Assembly (NCBI GenBank): GCA_019925095.2 | Contig: CM034407.1 | Location: 2,238,710-2,302,709 of the forward strand | Length of the DNA: 64,000 nucleotides | From: Dendrolimus kikuchii | Lineage: Eukaryota; Arthropoda; Insecta; Lepidoptera; Lasiocampidae | Direction of reading: 5' to 3' | In this document: positions 34,501 through 49,500 of the stretch, in pieces | Position numbering within the stretch: position 1 is the first letter of the stretch | Layout of the letters: every line of letters begins with the position of its first letter | Notes under the pieces: generated by a model | What the model was told of the DNA's origin: nothing | The model's input: the letters and a program-made list of their open reading frames with translations, nothing else | Database searches by the model: none | Made by a program: the position numbers and the translations under genes

Positions 34501-37500
34501 CGGTCATATCTCTCTCATACAGTCCATAATAAATTGAACCAGCGTATTATCAGAGGGCTATAGCGCCCCACACGGCACCATTCCACCCGGGCTTGCTTCT
34601 GAGCATCGGTGAGGTTGTGCGGCACCCAGCGTAAAACTATTCTCCCCATGCGAAGATGCACTTGTAGAATCTCGTGAAGGCTTCGCGATCCAATCTACAA
34701 TATGTGCTGAATCTCTTAAGACGTAACTCGCCTATTGTCTTGGATTAAATTTTTCACTTCTAGCACGTTTTCTTCCGTAACAGCCGTCAAAGGGCGACCA
34801 CTTCTGTCTTCATCTCCCAAAGTTAGTCGACCGCGTTTGAATTCGTTGTACCAACGATACACGGTTGCCTTAAAAGGTTCTTCATCTATGGATGCCAAAT
34901 GAAGTGTATCGTACGATTCGTCCGGGTTCAGGCGACACTTGAAATTGTAAAAAATCATAGCGCGAAAATGTTCCCGGCGCAGATCCATTTGTCAATGAGA
35001 CACGATAATTTAAATTAGCTCGCAAACAATATGGAGGGAAATTTTGAAATTGGAACGTACCTATTTTTAGTTATAAATAATCATATTTTCAAAATAGATT
35101 ATAACTGGCCAGTCTCTCATACATTTTTTTTTTTCGAAATCCTTTCCGAGTGGCCTGGTATATATATATAATTCTTCTATACGTGTGTTGACAGTGAACT
35201 CCTCCTAAACGGCTGGACCGATTTGGATGAATTTTTGTGTGTGTGTTTAAGTGGATTCGAGGATAATTTATATTCACAATTGGACCCGGTAGGTGGCGCT
35301 GTAATCGGGTTCTAAATTTTATTTCTTCAGGGCAGAACAACGTCTGCCGGGACAGCTAGTATATATATATATGGCCCAAGATCCCAGTCACCCCAGACTT
35401 ACGTGATTTTAGGAAAGATGAAATTTTTAGGATCGGTAGTTTAACATAAACTTAGAAAGGAATGGATACTCGCTCAGCTGAAATCAGGGCCGTTTTTCAG
35501 GTAGAAGGTATCAAAGGTGGAAAAAACCATGCTAACTTACGTCAAAGTAGCAAGGCTAGTGTTTACATATGTCATATATGATATTGTTATAAACTAAGAT
35601 ATACAGTTGCCAGACACTTCCTGTGGGCCATAACTATTGACAGACACTTTTTAAAAAAATATGGGAACTTCCGTCATTTTAGGAAAGCTGAATTTTATAT
35701 ATATTATCAAGTATAATATTTTAGAGAGTGTCAGGGTGAAGGTAAGGAATGGAATGCTCCGGTGGTTCGGGCATGTGGAAAGAATGACTAAACAGATATA
35801 CAATGCAAAATTGGATGGATGCACAAGTCGTGGAAGGCCACGACACACCTGCCATGATCAAATTGATCGCGTACTAGCGGAGGGTGATGTCAAGAGCGTT
35901 AAGAACAGACGAGCGTGCATGACAAGAGCTATGAATGTCAAAGAAGCGAGTGAGGTGTGTAAGAACAAGCCTGAATGGCGCTCTGTTGTTCGTGCCTACC
36001 CCGCAAGGGAACTGCCGTGAAACTATGTATGTATGTATAATATTTAAAAATATTTTCCAATGAGCCAGACAAATCTGACGGGCAAAACATCCTCCCAGAC
36101 GAGTTAAGAGTTCCGCTGTGCGAGGAAGTGCGAATATATATATGATTTAATATACATACAGACAAATTAAGTTTTAATTTTAATAAAAACGACCAAGAAA
36201 TGTAAACGACGAAAGATAATTGGAACAGGTGGACTGCTTCTTAATGAAAAAGGCAAGTAATTGAAAAGCCATGAAAAGATCAACAAAGAAGAAAGTTTTT
36301 AAGGAATATTGGATTCCGACGCCTATCAAATGCTTGTTCTGCGTATTCATTCCTTTACTTTGATACCTTATGACGTATTGCGATAGGAAGTGAATGCGGA
36401 AGAACATCCCAAGTGGTCTTTTTTAACCGTTTTCAAAAAAGAGGAGATACAAAATCCATCGTGTAATTTTTTATATTGTTACGTACGAGCGGGGGTACGC
36501 ATTTAGGATTGGAAGGAAACATCAGTTCTTCGCCACCTTAACTGTATATTAGATTTGGAAATGTGACGTCACGAAATTTAGGACCCCTTGTCACACAATG
36601 TCACACTCCGTCGACCCCCTCCCTCCCTTAACGTGTGATGCATAATAATTCATGCATGGCTCCTTACGAACGTAACATGAAAATTAAAATAAGCAAATAG
36701 AAAAAAAGAAACCGACTTCAAGAGTAACAAAAAGCAAAACAATATTTTCGAACACATCTTAAATTCGGTGTCAAGTAAAACATAAAAAAACAACAAATTT
36801 GCAAAATATAGTATTTTTATGTTTTAATTTGCACTGACTATAAGTATAAAGTAATAATATTCCTAAACACTTCACACAGAAACAATAGACAAACCGTGAG
36901 AAGTAATATTAAAAAGAAAATGGAGACTGAATTTGTCAACACCTTAAGGTAGTTTTTAATAGAAAAATAACTATTGTTACGTGCGAGCGGGGGTTAGGAT
37001 TGGAAGGAAGCACCAGTTTTTTAACTAAACGCTTTTATTAACTTACACAGCCGTACGTGATTCTTCTCCGTAGGGTTGCCCCTATACGCACAACTAACGA
37101 CGCACTGTCCCGACGATAAGATATCTAACTCACAATACCGTCGCCGACATTGCGTAGACCACCTCCTGCTACTGCAGTGCTCACCTCCGAATTTACCGCA
37201 TTTAGCTCACTTCTGGATCTCCTCTTAAACTATTCTACACTCCTCCTTCATTGAACTGCCCACTAAATTCACCACTAAACTCGTCACTGTCTTCTATTAA
37301 ACTTCTCTTTCAATATTTTCGTATCGCACTTGCCGCTTCGTTGTCTAGAACTAAACTCCCCGGTAGACTCGTCTTAAGCTGCTTATATACTTTCCCTTAT
37401 TTTTTATTTACTGTCTATCCCTTTCTATACATGTATCTATTTCTGTCTTCCCTCCTGAACCGTCTATTCTAGAATTTCGGTCTTCATTTCTTGTCTTTTT

Positions 37501-40500
37501 CTTCCAGAATTTTCTAAATTTTTATGAAACTTCTTAAATCAACTAGATAATTCCACCATCGCTCGCCACACTATTATTAAAACGTCATACGTAATAAAAA
37601 CCAGGTCCCTTGTTTAATGTTAATTAAAATCCACTGGGAATCCGGGTAACGGTCTTACAATCGTCAGACATCCTAATTGACTTACAAACTTTGTTTTCTT
37701 ACCCCTACTTTGCATACTCACTTTTACGTGTGTGTATGTTTTGCATTTTGTTTTTATAAAACTGACCACAATGACCTTTTATTTATTTATTTTATTAAAG
37801 AACACCAACAGTTTTTACCTTAGATCAGTTAATGGACTTATCACTGCGGTTTACAATGCGATGTAAAAACTAATTATAGGTGAATACAGTGATACAGCTT
37901 GCAATTTAATTTCTTCACTGTTATTTAATTTAACTCTAATAATAAAAATAACAAAAAAGTGTAAGATAATGAAATTAGTCTGTCCGTTAATCTATGTCTG
38001 ATTAATGTCTTTTTGGGCTAAAGAAATCTTCTTATAAAATCAATTTTTGGAGTCAAAGTAAATGTCAGTAACATCACTGCTGCTTTTGAGAATTCTACAC
38101 ATTTTAGAGATAGGGAAGTTAGCACCCCGTACTGTTGTTCTTAATGGGGGGAAAGGGGTTATAGGTTGTCGCGGGGGTTTCGAAGGGACTCTTAGGCGGA
38201 ATTGGCTTAACTTTTATAGCATACAGAACTTAAAAACATTTAAAAAAAATTTAGTGTTCAAAGAAATTTAACATAGTTTTAAAATGTTACTCTCAGATCT
38301 TCTAAAATTGCGAAGTTTTTTACACTATTATTGCACACTAGTTATTAGTATATACCTACACATTTATGGCTGGTTTTTATATCTTACAAAATTCGACCGA
38401 TGGTAAGTCAAATTTTGGTCTTCTTCCTCTTTGGTCATTAGAGGTGGGGAGCAGGTTAGGGCCTCGGGGAAAAGCTCTTTGCCCCGACATCTACTCGACG
38501 TGCTTCAACCCGTTGGTGGCGGGGATTGGAGCCTACCCGCATAACGGTGGTCTCTCAACAACGGTTTTTTCTAGCTGGATAGTCTGCGCTTCCGATGGAA
38601 TTCACGGGCTTTGCATTATCTTCGTCTGCGCCTTAGTTGGCCATTCATCGGCGTCATCAGCGGCTTTATGGTCTTCGCGATTTCGTAATAGCACCCAGTT
38701 AGTAAGTTAATGCACTTACCTTACCATCGGTTGAATGTTGACATTGCTTGTAAGAAGTTATGTCAAATTTTAATAAGTAAGGCAAATGAACTGTTGTTAA
38801 GATACCGAACACTTACGAATAGAATAATGTTGTCTAGTCTGAGACGTCTTTATAGAAAGTCTAAAAGACTTCGAGAAAACATAGTAAGGGTTCTCGAAGT
38901 AATTATGCCAAGTTTTTAAATTAACATACCGTACAACTTCACTCGAGATTTTTATTATATTCACTGCATGTTAATTAATAATACCGCAAATATAATGTCA
39001 TATAACAGGCTATTTAAGTAAATTTTCACTTCATCCGTGCAGGAACGGAGAAAGAATACAATTGCCTGCGGCCGGGTGGCCTGTCGTAAGAGGCGACTTA
39101 ACAACCCACAGCCAGGTGGTAGGGCATTGACCCGACTGGATGGCTACCACCCCTGGTCTAAAGCATGTCGCCATAACAACCTTGTTATAAAAGTTGTGTT
39201 TCGGCATTAGTGACCAGGTTCCAGTTAAGAGAGTAGCAGCGTATTTGTAGCACCTTTGGTGTTGCAAAAGTCCATAGGCGAAGGTAACCACTTTCCATCA
39301 AGTGGGTCGTCTGCCTGTCTGCTGGTCTCCTGCAATAAAAAAAATCCCACACTAGCGGCCGACCCATCTTCCAAGAGACGAGTGACATTCCGTCCGGTCA
39401 CTTGCCAACGTCACGCACCAGGCCATTCTGTTCTAGAATGGCCTTAATTATCACATCTTGAAGCTTATATGCTATGCCGAGGACCAATTTTAAGTCAATC
39501 TGTTCTTCTTTTTGGTTTATTTATTTTTTATCTTGAATAAAATATTTCTTTATATGTTTTATGTCGTTGTGGTTCTAAAACTGCAACTGTGAGTTATGAA
39601 TGTCAAAGAAGCAAGTGAGGTGTGTAAGAATAAGCCTAAATGGCGCTCTGGTGGTCGTGCCTACCCCGCAAGGGAACTGGCGTGAAGTTATGTATGTATG
39701 TATGTGGCTCTAAAACGTCATCTGTACAATATACCGTTGTAAATGAAAATATTTGTTTATAAAAACATATGTAAAATTTTTAGTCTGCTGTTGCGATCTT
39801 CTCTAAGCCGCTTATAACAGAAGATCCCGTTCTTCCATAGATGTTGTCGTATTCGAACGTTGAATTAGATGGCAAGTGATCACTTACGCCTATGGACGTT
39901 TGCAAGATCAGAGGCGTTGCCAAAATGCCAACGCGTTGCGAAGAAACGCTTCTACCAAGCACAAGTTCGGTCCTGCATAGAGTTCTCATCTTTGGGACGG
40001 CTCAGCCAAATACCAGCTGGAGGCGTTGGAATCAATTGAGAAAAGAGCCAGGAAGCTGGTCGGCAATGATCGTCTTTTTTATGCTTGACGTCACAGGGCT
40101 GACTGTCTTCTATCGGATACATTTCGAGGAGTGTTCCTTAGAATTGCACGAGCTGATTTCTCCATCCCCATTTTACCATCGGACAACCAGACGCACCGGT
40201 TTGCGCCACCGTTACACGGTGGAAATACCACCAGCCAGAACCAAGCGTTTCGCTTCGTCTTTTCTGGTGCGCACTGCCGAAGAGTGGAATAATTTGCCGG
40301 AGTCTGTTTTTCCTGACAAATACAATCTTGAAGTCTTCAAGTCACGAGTGAATCTATGTCTTCCAGTTATCTTCCAGGTAAGCGTCCATCCGGAAATCCG
40401 TTTGAGGACTAAGCCTCGACAGGCACAGAAGCCTGGGGGGATGCTCGCGACCCGTGTAAGTGTGGGATTCGCCAGATCGGGGATGGCACTGGCGTGCCCA

Positions 40501-43500
40501 GTCAGAACTGGTGCCGCGCCATAGCCACTCCCCAGTTAGGGATATCCACTAAAACCCCTCGGTGCTCCGTCCTGCGCCTTATGCCAGGGCTACGGGAATT
40601 TGATTCCCAGCTCCGCGGTGCCTTGGCAGGCGTGGGCCACACTGCGTCATCACTCAACATCAGGTGAGACAGTGGTCAAAAGCAACCCTATACATACATA
40701 CATAACTTCACGCCAGTTCCCTTGCGGGGTAGGCACGAACAACAGAGTGCCATTTAGGCTTATTCTTACACACCTCACTTGCCTCTTTGATATTCATAAC
40801 TCTTGTCATGCAAGCTCGTCTGTTCTTAAGGCTTCTGACATCACCTTCTGCTAGTACACGATCAATTTGATCATGGAAGATGTGTCGTGGCCTTCCACGA
40901 CTTCTGCATCCATCCACTTTTGCATTGTATATCTGTTTAGTCATTCTTTCATCATGCATTCTTTCCACATGCCCGAACCACCGGAGCATTCCTTTCCTTA
41001 CCTTCACCCCGACACTCTCTTTCAGACCAACTCTCTTTCTTACTTCGGTATTACGAACGCGGTCCGCGAGCGTCAACCCTATACTTCCATAAAAATAAAG
41101 AAATGTATAAAATGATATCACCTATTATGATACATAGAATAGATTATGAAATCAGCTACACTGCTAAAGATAATTTCAGCATTGTTATCAAACAATTAAA
41201 TGTTTTGAGAATAAGATTACTATTGTAATATGTTTAGATGTTATCTAAACATTGACGACTATTATTATCATATTGTATTTGCTGCCGCCCGACAAGAGGA
41301 CCTAGAACGCCGCAAATATGCATCCGTTGGTAGTGGATATATATTTGCGGCTTTTGGTGTCGAAACTCTCGGGCCAAGGCGTCCACAAGCCCATCGCCTT
41401 TATCGAGACCTATCAAAACGGTTGATAGATGTCTCACAAAACCAAAAAGCTAACCTGTATTTTGGGCAACGCATAAGCGTTGCCATACAACGTGGCAATG
41501 CAGCCAGCGTTTTGGGAACGTTCCCAACTGACGGTAATTTGGGACCTATTTGTAGTTTTTATCTTTTATAAATTAAGTTGTATATATATATTATTAGAAT
41601 AGGCAAAATATGTAAAAAAAAAAGAATAGACAGTAGTTAGAATGTTATCAAATTGTTTTACGGTTATGTAGCCAAATAGGAAATAAAAAACCTCTCCACA
41701 TGCACAAGTCACCTTAACATTCCTCTTTCAACTGTTATCTCTACTCTCTACATCTGTGTGTAGATAGAATGAATGAAAGTAGAAGTAGACCGCGACACAT
41801 ATGCCATGATCTAATACAGGGATTCCCAAACTGTTTTCGGTATGAGACCCTTTTCCAAAATGAACTCATACCACAGACCCCCCATAGCCAAATAACTTTT
41901 AAAATCCTATCTCTACTTTTTTTCGTATTGATACAAAAAAAAATATTCACCAATTTAAAAACTTTGCGGTTGGTTAAGTGAGTAAACTTGACATTATTTT
42001 CTCATCAAATTTTAACAATATAAATAGATATTAACTGTAGTAAATAACAAGTGTAACTAAAGTAGCTAATTATTTTTTTGAAAAAGAAAAACATTTCTAC
42101 ACGTAATACATTTATATCTTGAAAGTTTCAAGTAAGAATGTCTGTTAATTAATAGAGGTCGATTTTTAAACCTCGTCGACCTCCAAAATCAGTTTTCCTT
42201 TAAGTCGACTCCTGGAAAACCGATTTCAATCCCAGAGGGTCGATATTGACCACTTTGAGAATCCCTGATCTAATAGTGTTAAAGAGTGTTTAGGTAAGAA
42301 GTATCTTAAATAAACATGCATGTATGAAGAGGTAAATGAAAGTAGACGAAGCGAAAGATGTTTGTCAGTGTCGTTGCAAGAAGAAATCTATCGTCTCTGC
42401 GTACCCCTTTGAGAAACAGATGTAGTGATATATATGTATGTGTCAATACATCTTCTTTCAGTCGACAATGGTCCTTTATTAAATTGTCAAATCGTTTATA
42501 CCTAACCTCACATAAATCATCATATCTGTCATCATATCATACTTTCCAAAGTTCTTATTTCCACTGCGTTTATCTTATTTTCATATTTCTTTTGCCATAC
42601 ACAATTTTGAATGCCATACATTACTGTCGGTATAAAAACCTTCTGTTGGACAGCCAGGCTGACATTTACAGACACATTCTAGCTCTACATAAAAGAGTTT
42701 AGCGCTCCGTTAATTTTATTACCTACTATAACTCCCATTTCAATAACCCTTTCATGCTTTCAGTCTCTGAGAAACAATATTAAGCGAGTTGTTAAAGAGT
42801 TAGCTGAAGTTATCACAGACGCAGAACATTAAACTTACGTCATAACTATAAGGTAAATACCAATTGTTTGGTTTCCAGAAGCCGACATGTTGTTGCCTAA
42901 TTTTCTTCGTTGAGATATCCTCAGCAACCTTTTATAACAATTTCTATTATTGTATATATACACAAAAATAATGCACAGTTAATATTTTGCACTTCATGTT
43001 TAAAATTCATATGGCGTTACTATATAAACAACATTTGGTTTCTGTCTTTCTCAAAGTGGGCGATTATGACCCCTTGTGAGCGCTAGGGGTCTACATAGGG
43101 ATGGAAAATCGTCTAGATAAAATTAGGGAGTGTTAAAGCGTATTGAAGGTTAATCACTGATTTTTGTGTTTTTCTAATATTTTAAAGTAAAATTAAAATC
43201 TTACTACTAGGATATGTTGATTTTTCGTAAGTAGCCTGTGAGAAAGCAAATTTATCTTAAACATTGATTTTACTGTGCCTTTTATTAATTTATTTTAGTT
43301 AAAGGATTTACCAGTTTTTTAATAGATTAGATTCGGATATTAAAAAACTTGATAAAACCTTGCATTTATTATACATATTAGATTACCTTTAAAATTGAAA
43401 TCTTTGTGTTAATTTTAATTAAAACTTATTCGTCAGTACCTTCAGTCCGTTTATATAAAAAACCGATTTACATAAATATGCAGAAAAGAGTTGTTAGCTA

Positions 43501-46500
43501 GACGTGTTGCTAGGAAATGTTTTGCCGCTTCTTCTCCTTAAATAGCGATAACACTTTGCAAAACGGTGTACTTAGAACAGGAAGTAAATTAAATTTTAAC
43601 ATCATAGATGTGTAAGCTTGAAAAAATTATGAAATGGAAAACTTATATTGAATAAAAAAAATTTGGATTTGATATTTTTTTTTTATTGCAGGAGTTCAGC
43701 AGACAGGCAGACGGGCCACTTGATGGAAAGCGGTTACCATCGCCTATGGACATTTTCAACACCAAAGGTGCTACAAATGTGCTGCTGCTCTCTTAAGGGA
43801 GACTGGAACCTGGTCACTAATGCCGGAACACAACTGAAGGTTGTTATGGCGACATACTTTAGACCAGAGGTGGTAGCCATCCAGTCGGGCAAATGCCCTA
43901 CCACCTGGCTGTAAAACTGAATTAGAAAATGTTATCCATTATTTATTATACAATTATTTCGTTGCCATAACAATATTGTCTTGAACAATTATTTATATGT
44001 ACATAAAATAACTATGTAATTAAAGTATCAATCAATGGATGTTCTGGTTATTAAAATGTTTCAACATTAATAAGTTGGGGGTCACGATGTAAAAATTTTT
44101 CTTAAAGGTGGGCAGTAGACGAAAAAATTTGAGTATATACAGTGCTGCCATGATTTAAAGAAAGTAAAAGATTTATATAAATACCTCATAGGCCTTCTTT
44201 CCATGTTCGGCATGCTCCTCTTCATGATCAGAATGATATTCTCGACCACCTCCTGAAAAAAAAAACAATTTAACTAATCAATTAACCTAATAAATTAAAT
44301 AATTTTATTATTTGGTTGTATTATTTAGTTGGGCGAAGAAAGCGAAAATCGTTTCACGTGTACACACTAGAGCTTTATGCGGTTACTGTTGACCATTCGA
44401 GGGTACCGTACAGTGTCGTGGACGGCGTCGACACTTTTGGCAGGCGATCCGCCCTGGCCTATCCAGGCGGACGTACTGGCGAAAGTGCGGCACTCCTGAC
44501 AGGATGCTCTCGCACGCGGCCTGGTCTTCTGCCAGGTTGAAATCGAGGCGATCAGGAAGCGGGAAACCGCCTCCATGCTCGCCATCTGGTCGCAAGAGCT
44601 GGAAAACCCTGCGGCCGGCGGCTACACGGTGGAGGCAATCAGGCCGCAGCTGATGGAATGGGTCACCCGCGAAAGCGGAACCCTGACCTTCAGGATGACA
44701 CAGATACTTACCGGACACGGGTGTTTCGATAAGTATCTGTGTCACATTGTGGGCTGCTTGCCTTCCCCGGAATGCTGCCAGTGCGGCGCACCCGACACAG
44801 CGTTTCACACGCTAGTCGAGTGCGCGGCATGGGCGCCGCAGCGTTTCGAACTCGAGACACAAGTAGGAGCGATCGACTCGCTCTGAAGTCTGGTGAAAGC
44901 CATGCTGCATAGCAGCGATACCTGGGGGGCTGCGGTTACTTTTTGTGAGACGGTAATGTCTCTCAAAGAGGCCGCCGAACCGGAGTACACCAAAGGGGAG
45001 TATTATTGCGCGTGCTAATGCGACTCCACGCGGACGCCGGCGGTTGGCTGGCATCCGGAGACGCAGGTATGCGCATGACTTCCCACCCTGAATAATACCG
45101 CTTCGGCGGGCCTTTAGCTATCAAGGGAGCAAAGGATTCATCACCTCCGCTGACGAAGTGAATGTGTTCTGATTCCCGGGACACATTAAGGCACTTTTTG
45201 CGCTGGATCGGACTGGGCGTAACTACGTTCTAAGTTTCAGCCTTTCCTACATAAAAAGCGCGGGGCACATGGGAGGAGGGTGGTTTTAATGGGTAGTGGT
45301 TGTTGCCCGTGCAACTTCTCCGAGTCTCCACACAAGCTGGCTTGATTATTGTTCGGATTGCCCCTTGTCAAAAGGGAAAGCCTTCATGATCAACTATGGT
45401 CTAATCCCTTGATAAGATTGTCGATAACAAAGAAAATAATGTAGAAGTAAACTAGAATTAAGATCTTGTATATCGTAGAAATAATAAGTAACATATAAGA
45501 AAAATGTAATCCATAGAATATAAGAATAAATGTAATAGTAATAAGAGGTAAATAAAGATAAAAAAGTATAAAAAGAATAAAGAATATAAAAAGCAAATAA
45601 AAAGAATAAAAAATAACGAAAATAAAGAAAAGTAAAACCCTGACATATCGTGTTTGTCAGGATCGAGGAGATTTATAAAAAAAAAAAAAAATCCCTTCAC
45701 AAGGAGCCGGTATTGTGCGTAAATAGCATTTACCCCGCCTTAAAAAAAAAAAAAATCCCCTCTAAGGCGTAGTTAAAAGTGTCGCATGAGTAGGTAACGT
45801 GACAAAAACAATTTCAAAATGGTACACTTCTTTAATTAAATCAATTGAAATATATAACGTAATTTCAAACCAACAAAACATCAATAGCCTTTGTATACGT
45901 CGAATTAATTTTACGCTAATTTCAGATTAAATGATGTTTAGCGCAAATAAAATTTACGCTGTTTACGCAAGCGGTTTCGTCTCATAGCGTAAATGATGGT
46001 ATCTGCATTGAAATGAAAGTGAGATTTTGTGAAAGTTTATTGGTTATATTGATTTGTTTAAGTATTAATTTCATAGAAATAATGAAGGACCACACTCATA
46101 TAGATTAATGAGAGATTTATATTAGTGTATATACATACATACATAACTTCACGCCAGTTCCCTTGCGGGGTAGGCACGAACAACAGAGCGCCATTCAGGC
46201 TTATTCTTACACACATCACTTGCTTCTTTGACATTCATAACACTTGTCATGCACACTCGTATTAGTATTATAATATTAAAATATAATTATGTCACTATGT
46301 AGTTTCATCCAATGTTCTATCAATGGTGATTTATTTGAAACAGAGCAGCGACTATTTTATTTTGGGAGTTATAAAATCTTTCTCTGGTGTTCGCTACTCT
46401 TTGTCGTATTAGTGCCGCAAAACCGGCATATTATATACCGGTTATAAGTGTGTAACCGTGTACTAGCAGAAGGTGATGTCAGGAACCTTAAGAACAGACG

Positions 46501-49500
46501 AGCGTGCATGACAACAGTTATGAATGTCAAAGAGGCAAGTGAGGTGTGTAAGAATAAGCCTAAATGGCACTCTGTTGTTCGTGCCTACCCCGCAAGGGAC
46601 CTGGCGTGAAGTTATGTGTATAATTTTTTGTTCGTAGCTCCACTCAAAAAAATGACAGTTTATCCACCGCTTCCAAAGCCTTCTCATAGTACGTACCAGG
46701 TTCAGACGTTCGTCCAAATATTTGAACAATGTTTTCAATTTTCTGATTAGCACTCATTAGGCTTATATCACGATTTTGCAAATCTAAACTCAGCTCACTT
46801 AGCTCTTGAAGAGCATCGCACATTTTATATGAGGCGACGCGGTAACTGCTCAGGAGAGATAGATTGATTACATTTTGTATTTGGATAATTTTGACCTATT
46901 AATAATATGACCATGCTTCTGAATTTCGTATGAAGCTCAAGGGGCTTCCTATTCGTTTTCGCCGGAATACTCACATTTTAACCCTCCTTTATAATATACT
47001 ATTTAATCCTAATAGTCCTCCTTACCTTAAGGAACGTTTTGAATTCCTTCGCTTCTCGACCTCTCACAATTTGCGCACAGATACATACCGTAGACTCCTG
47101 ACACCTGCACACACTTCATCCTTTTATGATAACTCTTTTACAGTGCAGGCTGTCAAACTCTGGAATGCGTTGCCTCTTACTGTCAGAGAGGCCAAAACAT
47201 TACCTACATTTCGGAACTCACTTAGAAAGTGCTATCTGTCTCTAAATAAATATGTCTAATATATTAAACATTTATTTATTTATCTATTGTAATATATAAA
47301 ATGCTTGTCACATATAATGTTAACAAATATATTTATTTAATTTATTTTGTATATATGTATTAAATTTATAAATTAGTGTATGTATATATGTATATTTAAA
47401 TTGTACAGTCCTATCTTTTTTCTGCTTCACCTACATCGCCAGATTAGTTAAGAATTTCTTTTAAGCTAGGTTGCCTGGAAGAGATCGCTTTCAGCGATAA
47501 GGTCGCCTGTTGTTTAGCCAAGAAGTATTGTAATTATACATTTGGTTTTTGTATTTGTTTATTTTGGTGAGCAATAAAGTGTTATCTATCCATCTAAATC
47601 CATTTTTTTTTTGTAAAGGTTACCAAAATTGTTTTTTTTTTTTAATATTTTCATTTCAAATTTTATTTGATTTCTTTGATAAGAGCTGTTGACGCCACTT
47701 ATTTCCCAATTACCAATTGTGTCTTGGGTTTATAGCGTCTTGCAACCCCCGTATGTTGCCGCCGCTCGCTCGGCGCGTGAGTTTAGTACGTTGCCAAACG
47801 CCACGCTACCGCGACGCACGTGTACTAGTATCGCACCCGCATAAATACACATATTACCTATCGAAGATTTCCGCGTCCAGTAGTTAATTACTAGGACATT
47901 CGCCTCAACTATAAATAAACTTAAGTGATCAGTGTATCTGCGTCCCTTGCGCCCCGGGGCTCGTGTAGAAGGACTTTGTCACCTTTATCGCCACGCGAGA
48001 AGCAACGGCAGAACCCTGAACCAGCGCTGTCGTGGGCTGGTGGCTGACTGCGAGGTAAGTGCAAGGTTCTATATTCTCCGGGCACCAGTTCTTAATTGGG
48101 GAATAAGGGATGGCCATACATTGAGCACATAACCCCCTACCCGCGGAGATTTGCCTGATTGCGTCTCCAAGAGCTTTAGGAATTATTATACATAATAGAA
48201 AAGTAATGCTTCTGAACCTAATCTTACTGTGTGTGATAACTGTACTATATAATCGAAATACACTACTACTCATCATTATGGCAACTAATTTGCAAATATA
48301 TTTTTCAAAATAGCCTTACTGTCCGTCTGTCTGGCGACTTTAGTCCGCCTTGAGGCTTGGAGCCCCTACGATTGTTACTGTCAATTCAATATATTTGAAC
48401 TCCCTCCAGCGGTTATTTGCATACAGTATTGCCACTTTTATTTGATTAAAAACCACCATAAATTTTCATTTGCGAATGTGGATGGATTTTAAATACCTAC
48501 TAAAACCACAATTTCATCTCAGACTAAAGTTTGTTGAAGATTATATTTTGAAGGTTAAAATAGTCTAATATTTCTCAGTTGAGTTGTTACTTGATATGTA
48601 GTTAAAATTAATATTTAACTGAGCTTTATGTTATTATGTTTTGATGTTAATATGTTTGTTGTATATAAGTTTAGTTTGTCTAGTTGTTTATGAAATTCTG
48701 TTTAAATATGTTCAGATGTAGTGTTCTAGATTAGAAAATAAGAGATACAAGTTTAGGATATATTGTTACGATCTACACGCCGACAAAAGTGGATTTACAC
48801 CTGTATATCATAAAAGCACACTTTATTACCTTTCCGCATTTGGACTTGTTTTGTTTACTTTGTTTTTAAAACTTGTGGTTAGAAATCAGCCCATTGTGTA
48901 TTGTAATCTTTTATGACACTCATTAGCCAGGTGTGTCGAACTGATTCTAAGAAGAAAATTCGGTCCACACGGTCGGGCAGACATATTGTATCGGCACAGT
49001 ATAAAGCAATGGCCCAATGGAGAGATCGCATTCTAGCGATAGCCACAAGCGAAGCAAGACGTCAGTGACAGACTTTGCGCGTGTTATTGAATCGTGTATT
49101 ACGTTTGGACTGGTTGTGTTCAGTTATATTTGTACATACATACATACATACATACATAACTTCACGCCAGTTCCCTTGCGGGGTAGGCACGAACAACAGA
49201 GTGCCATTTAGGCTTATTCTTACACACCTCACTTGCCTCTTTGACATTCATAACTCTTGTCATGCACACTCGTCTGTTCTTAAGGCTCCTGACATCACCT
49301 TCTGCTAGTACACGATCAATTTGATCACGGAAGGTGTGTCGTGGCCTTCCACGACTTCTGCATCCATCCACTTTTGCATTGTATATCTGTTTAGTCATTC
49401 TTTCATCATGCATTCTTTCCACATGCCCGAACCACCGGAGCATTCCTTTCCTTACCTTCACCCCGACACTCTCTTTCAGACCAACTCTCTTTCTTACTTC

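Noticed and set aside
38366..38710. 114-codon plus-strand frame as a gene
   Set aside because: No motif and no splice or start context; GC-richer block is more likely repeat-derived.
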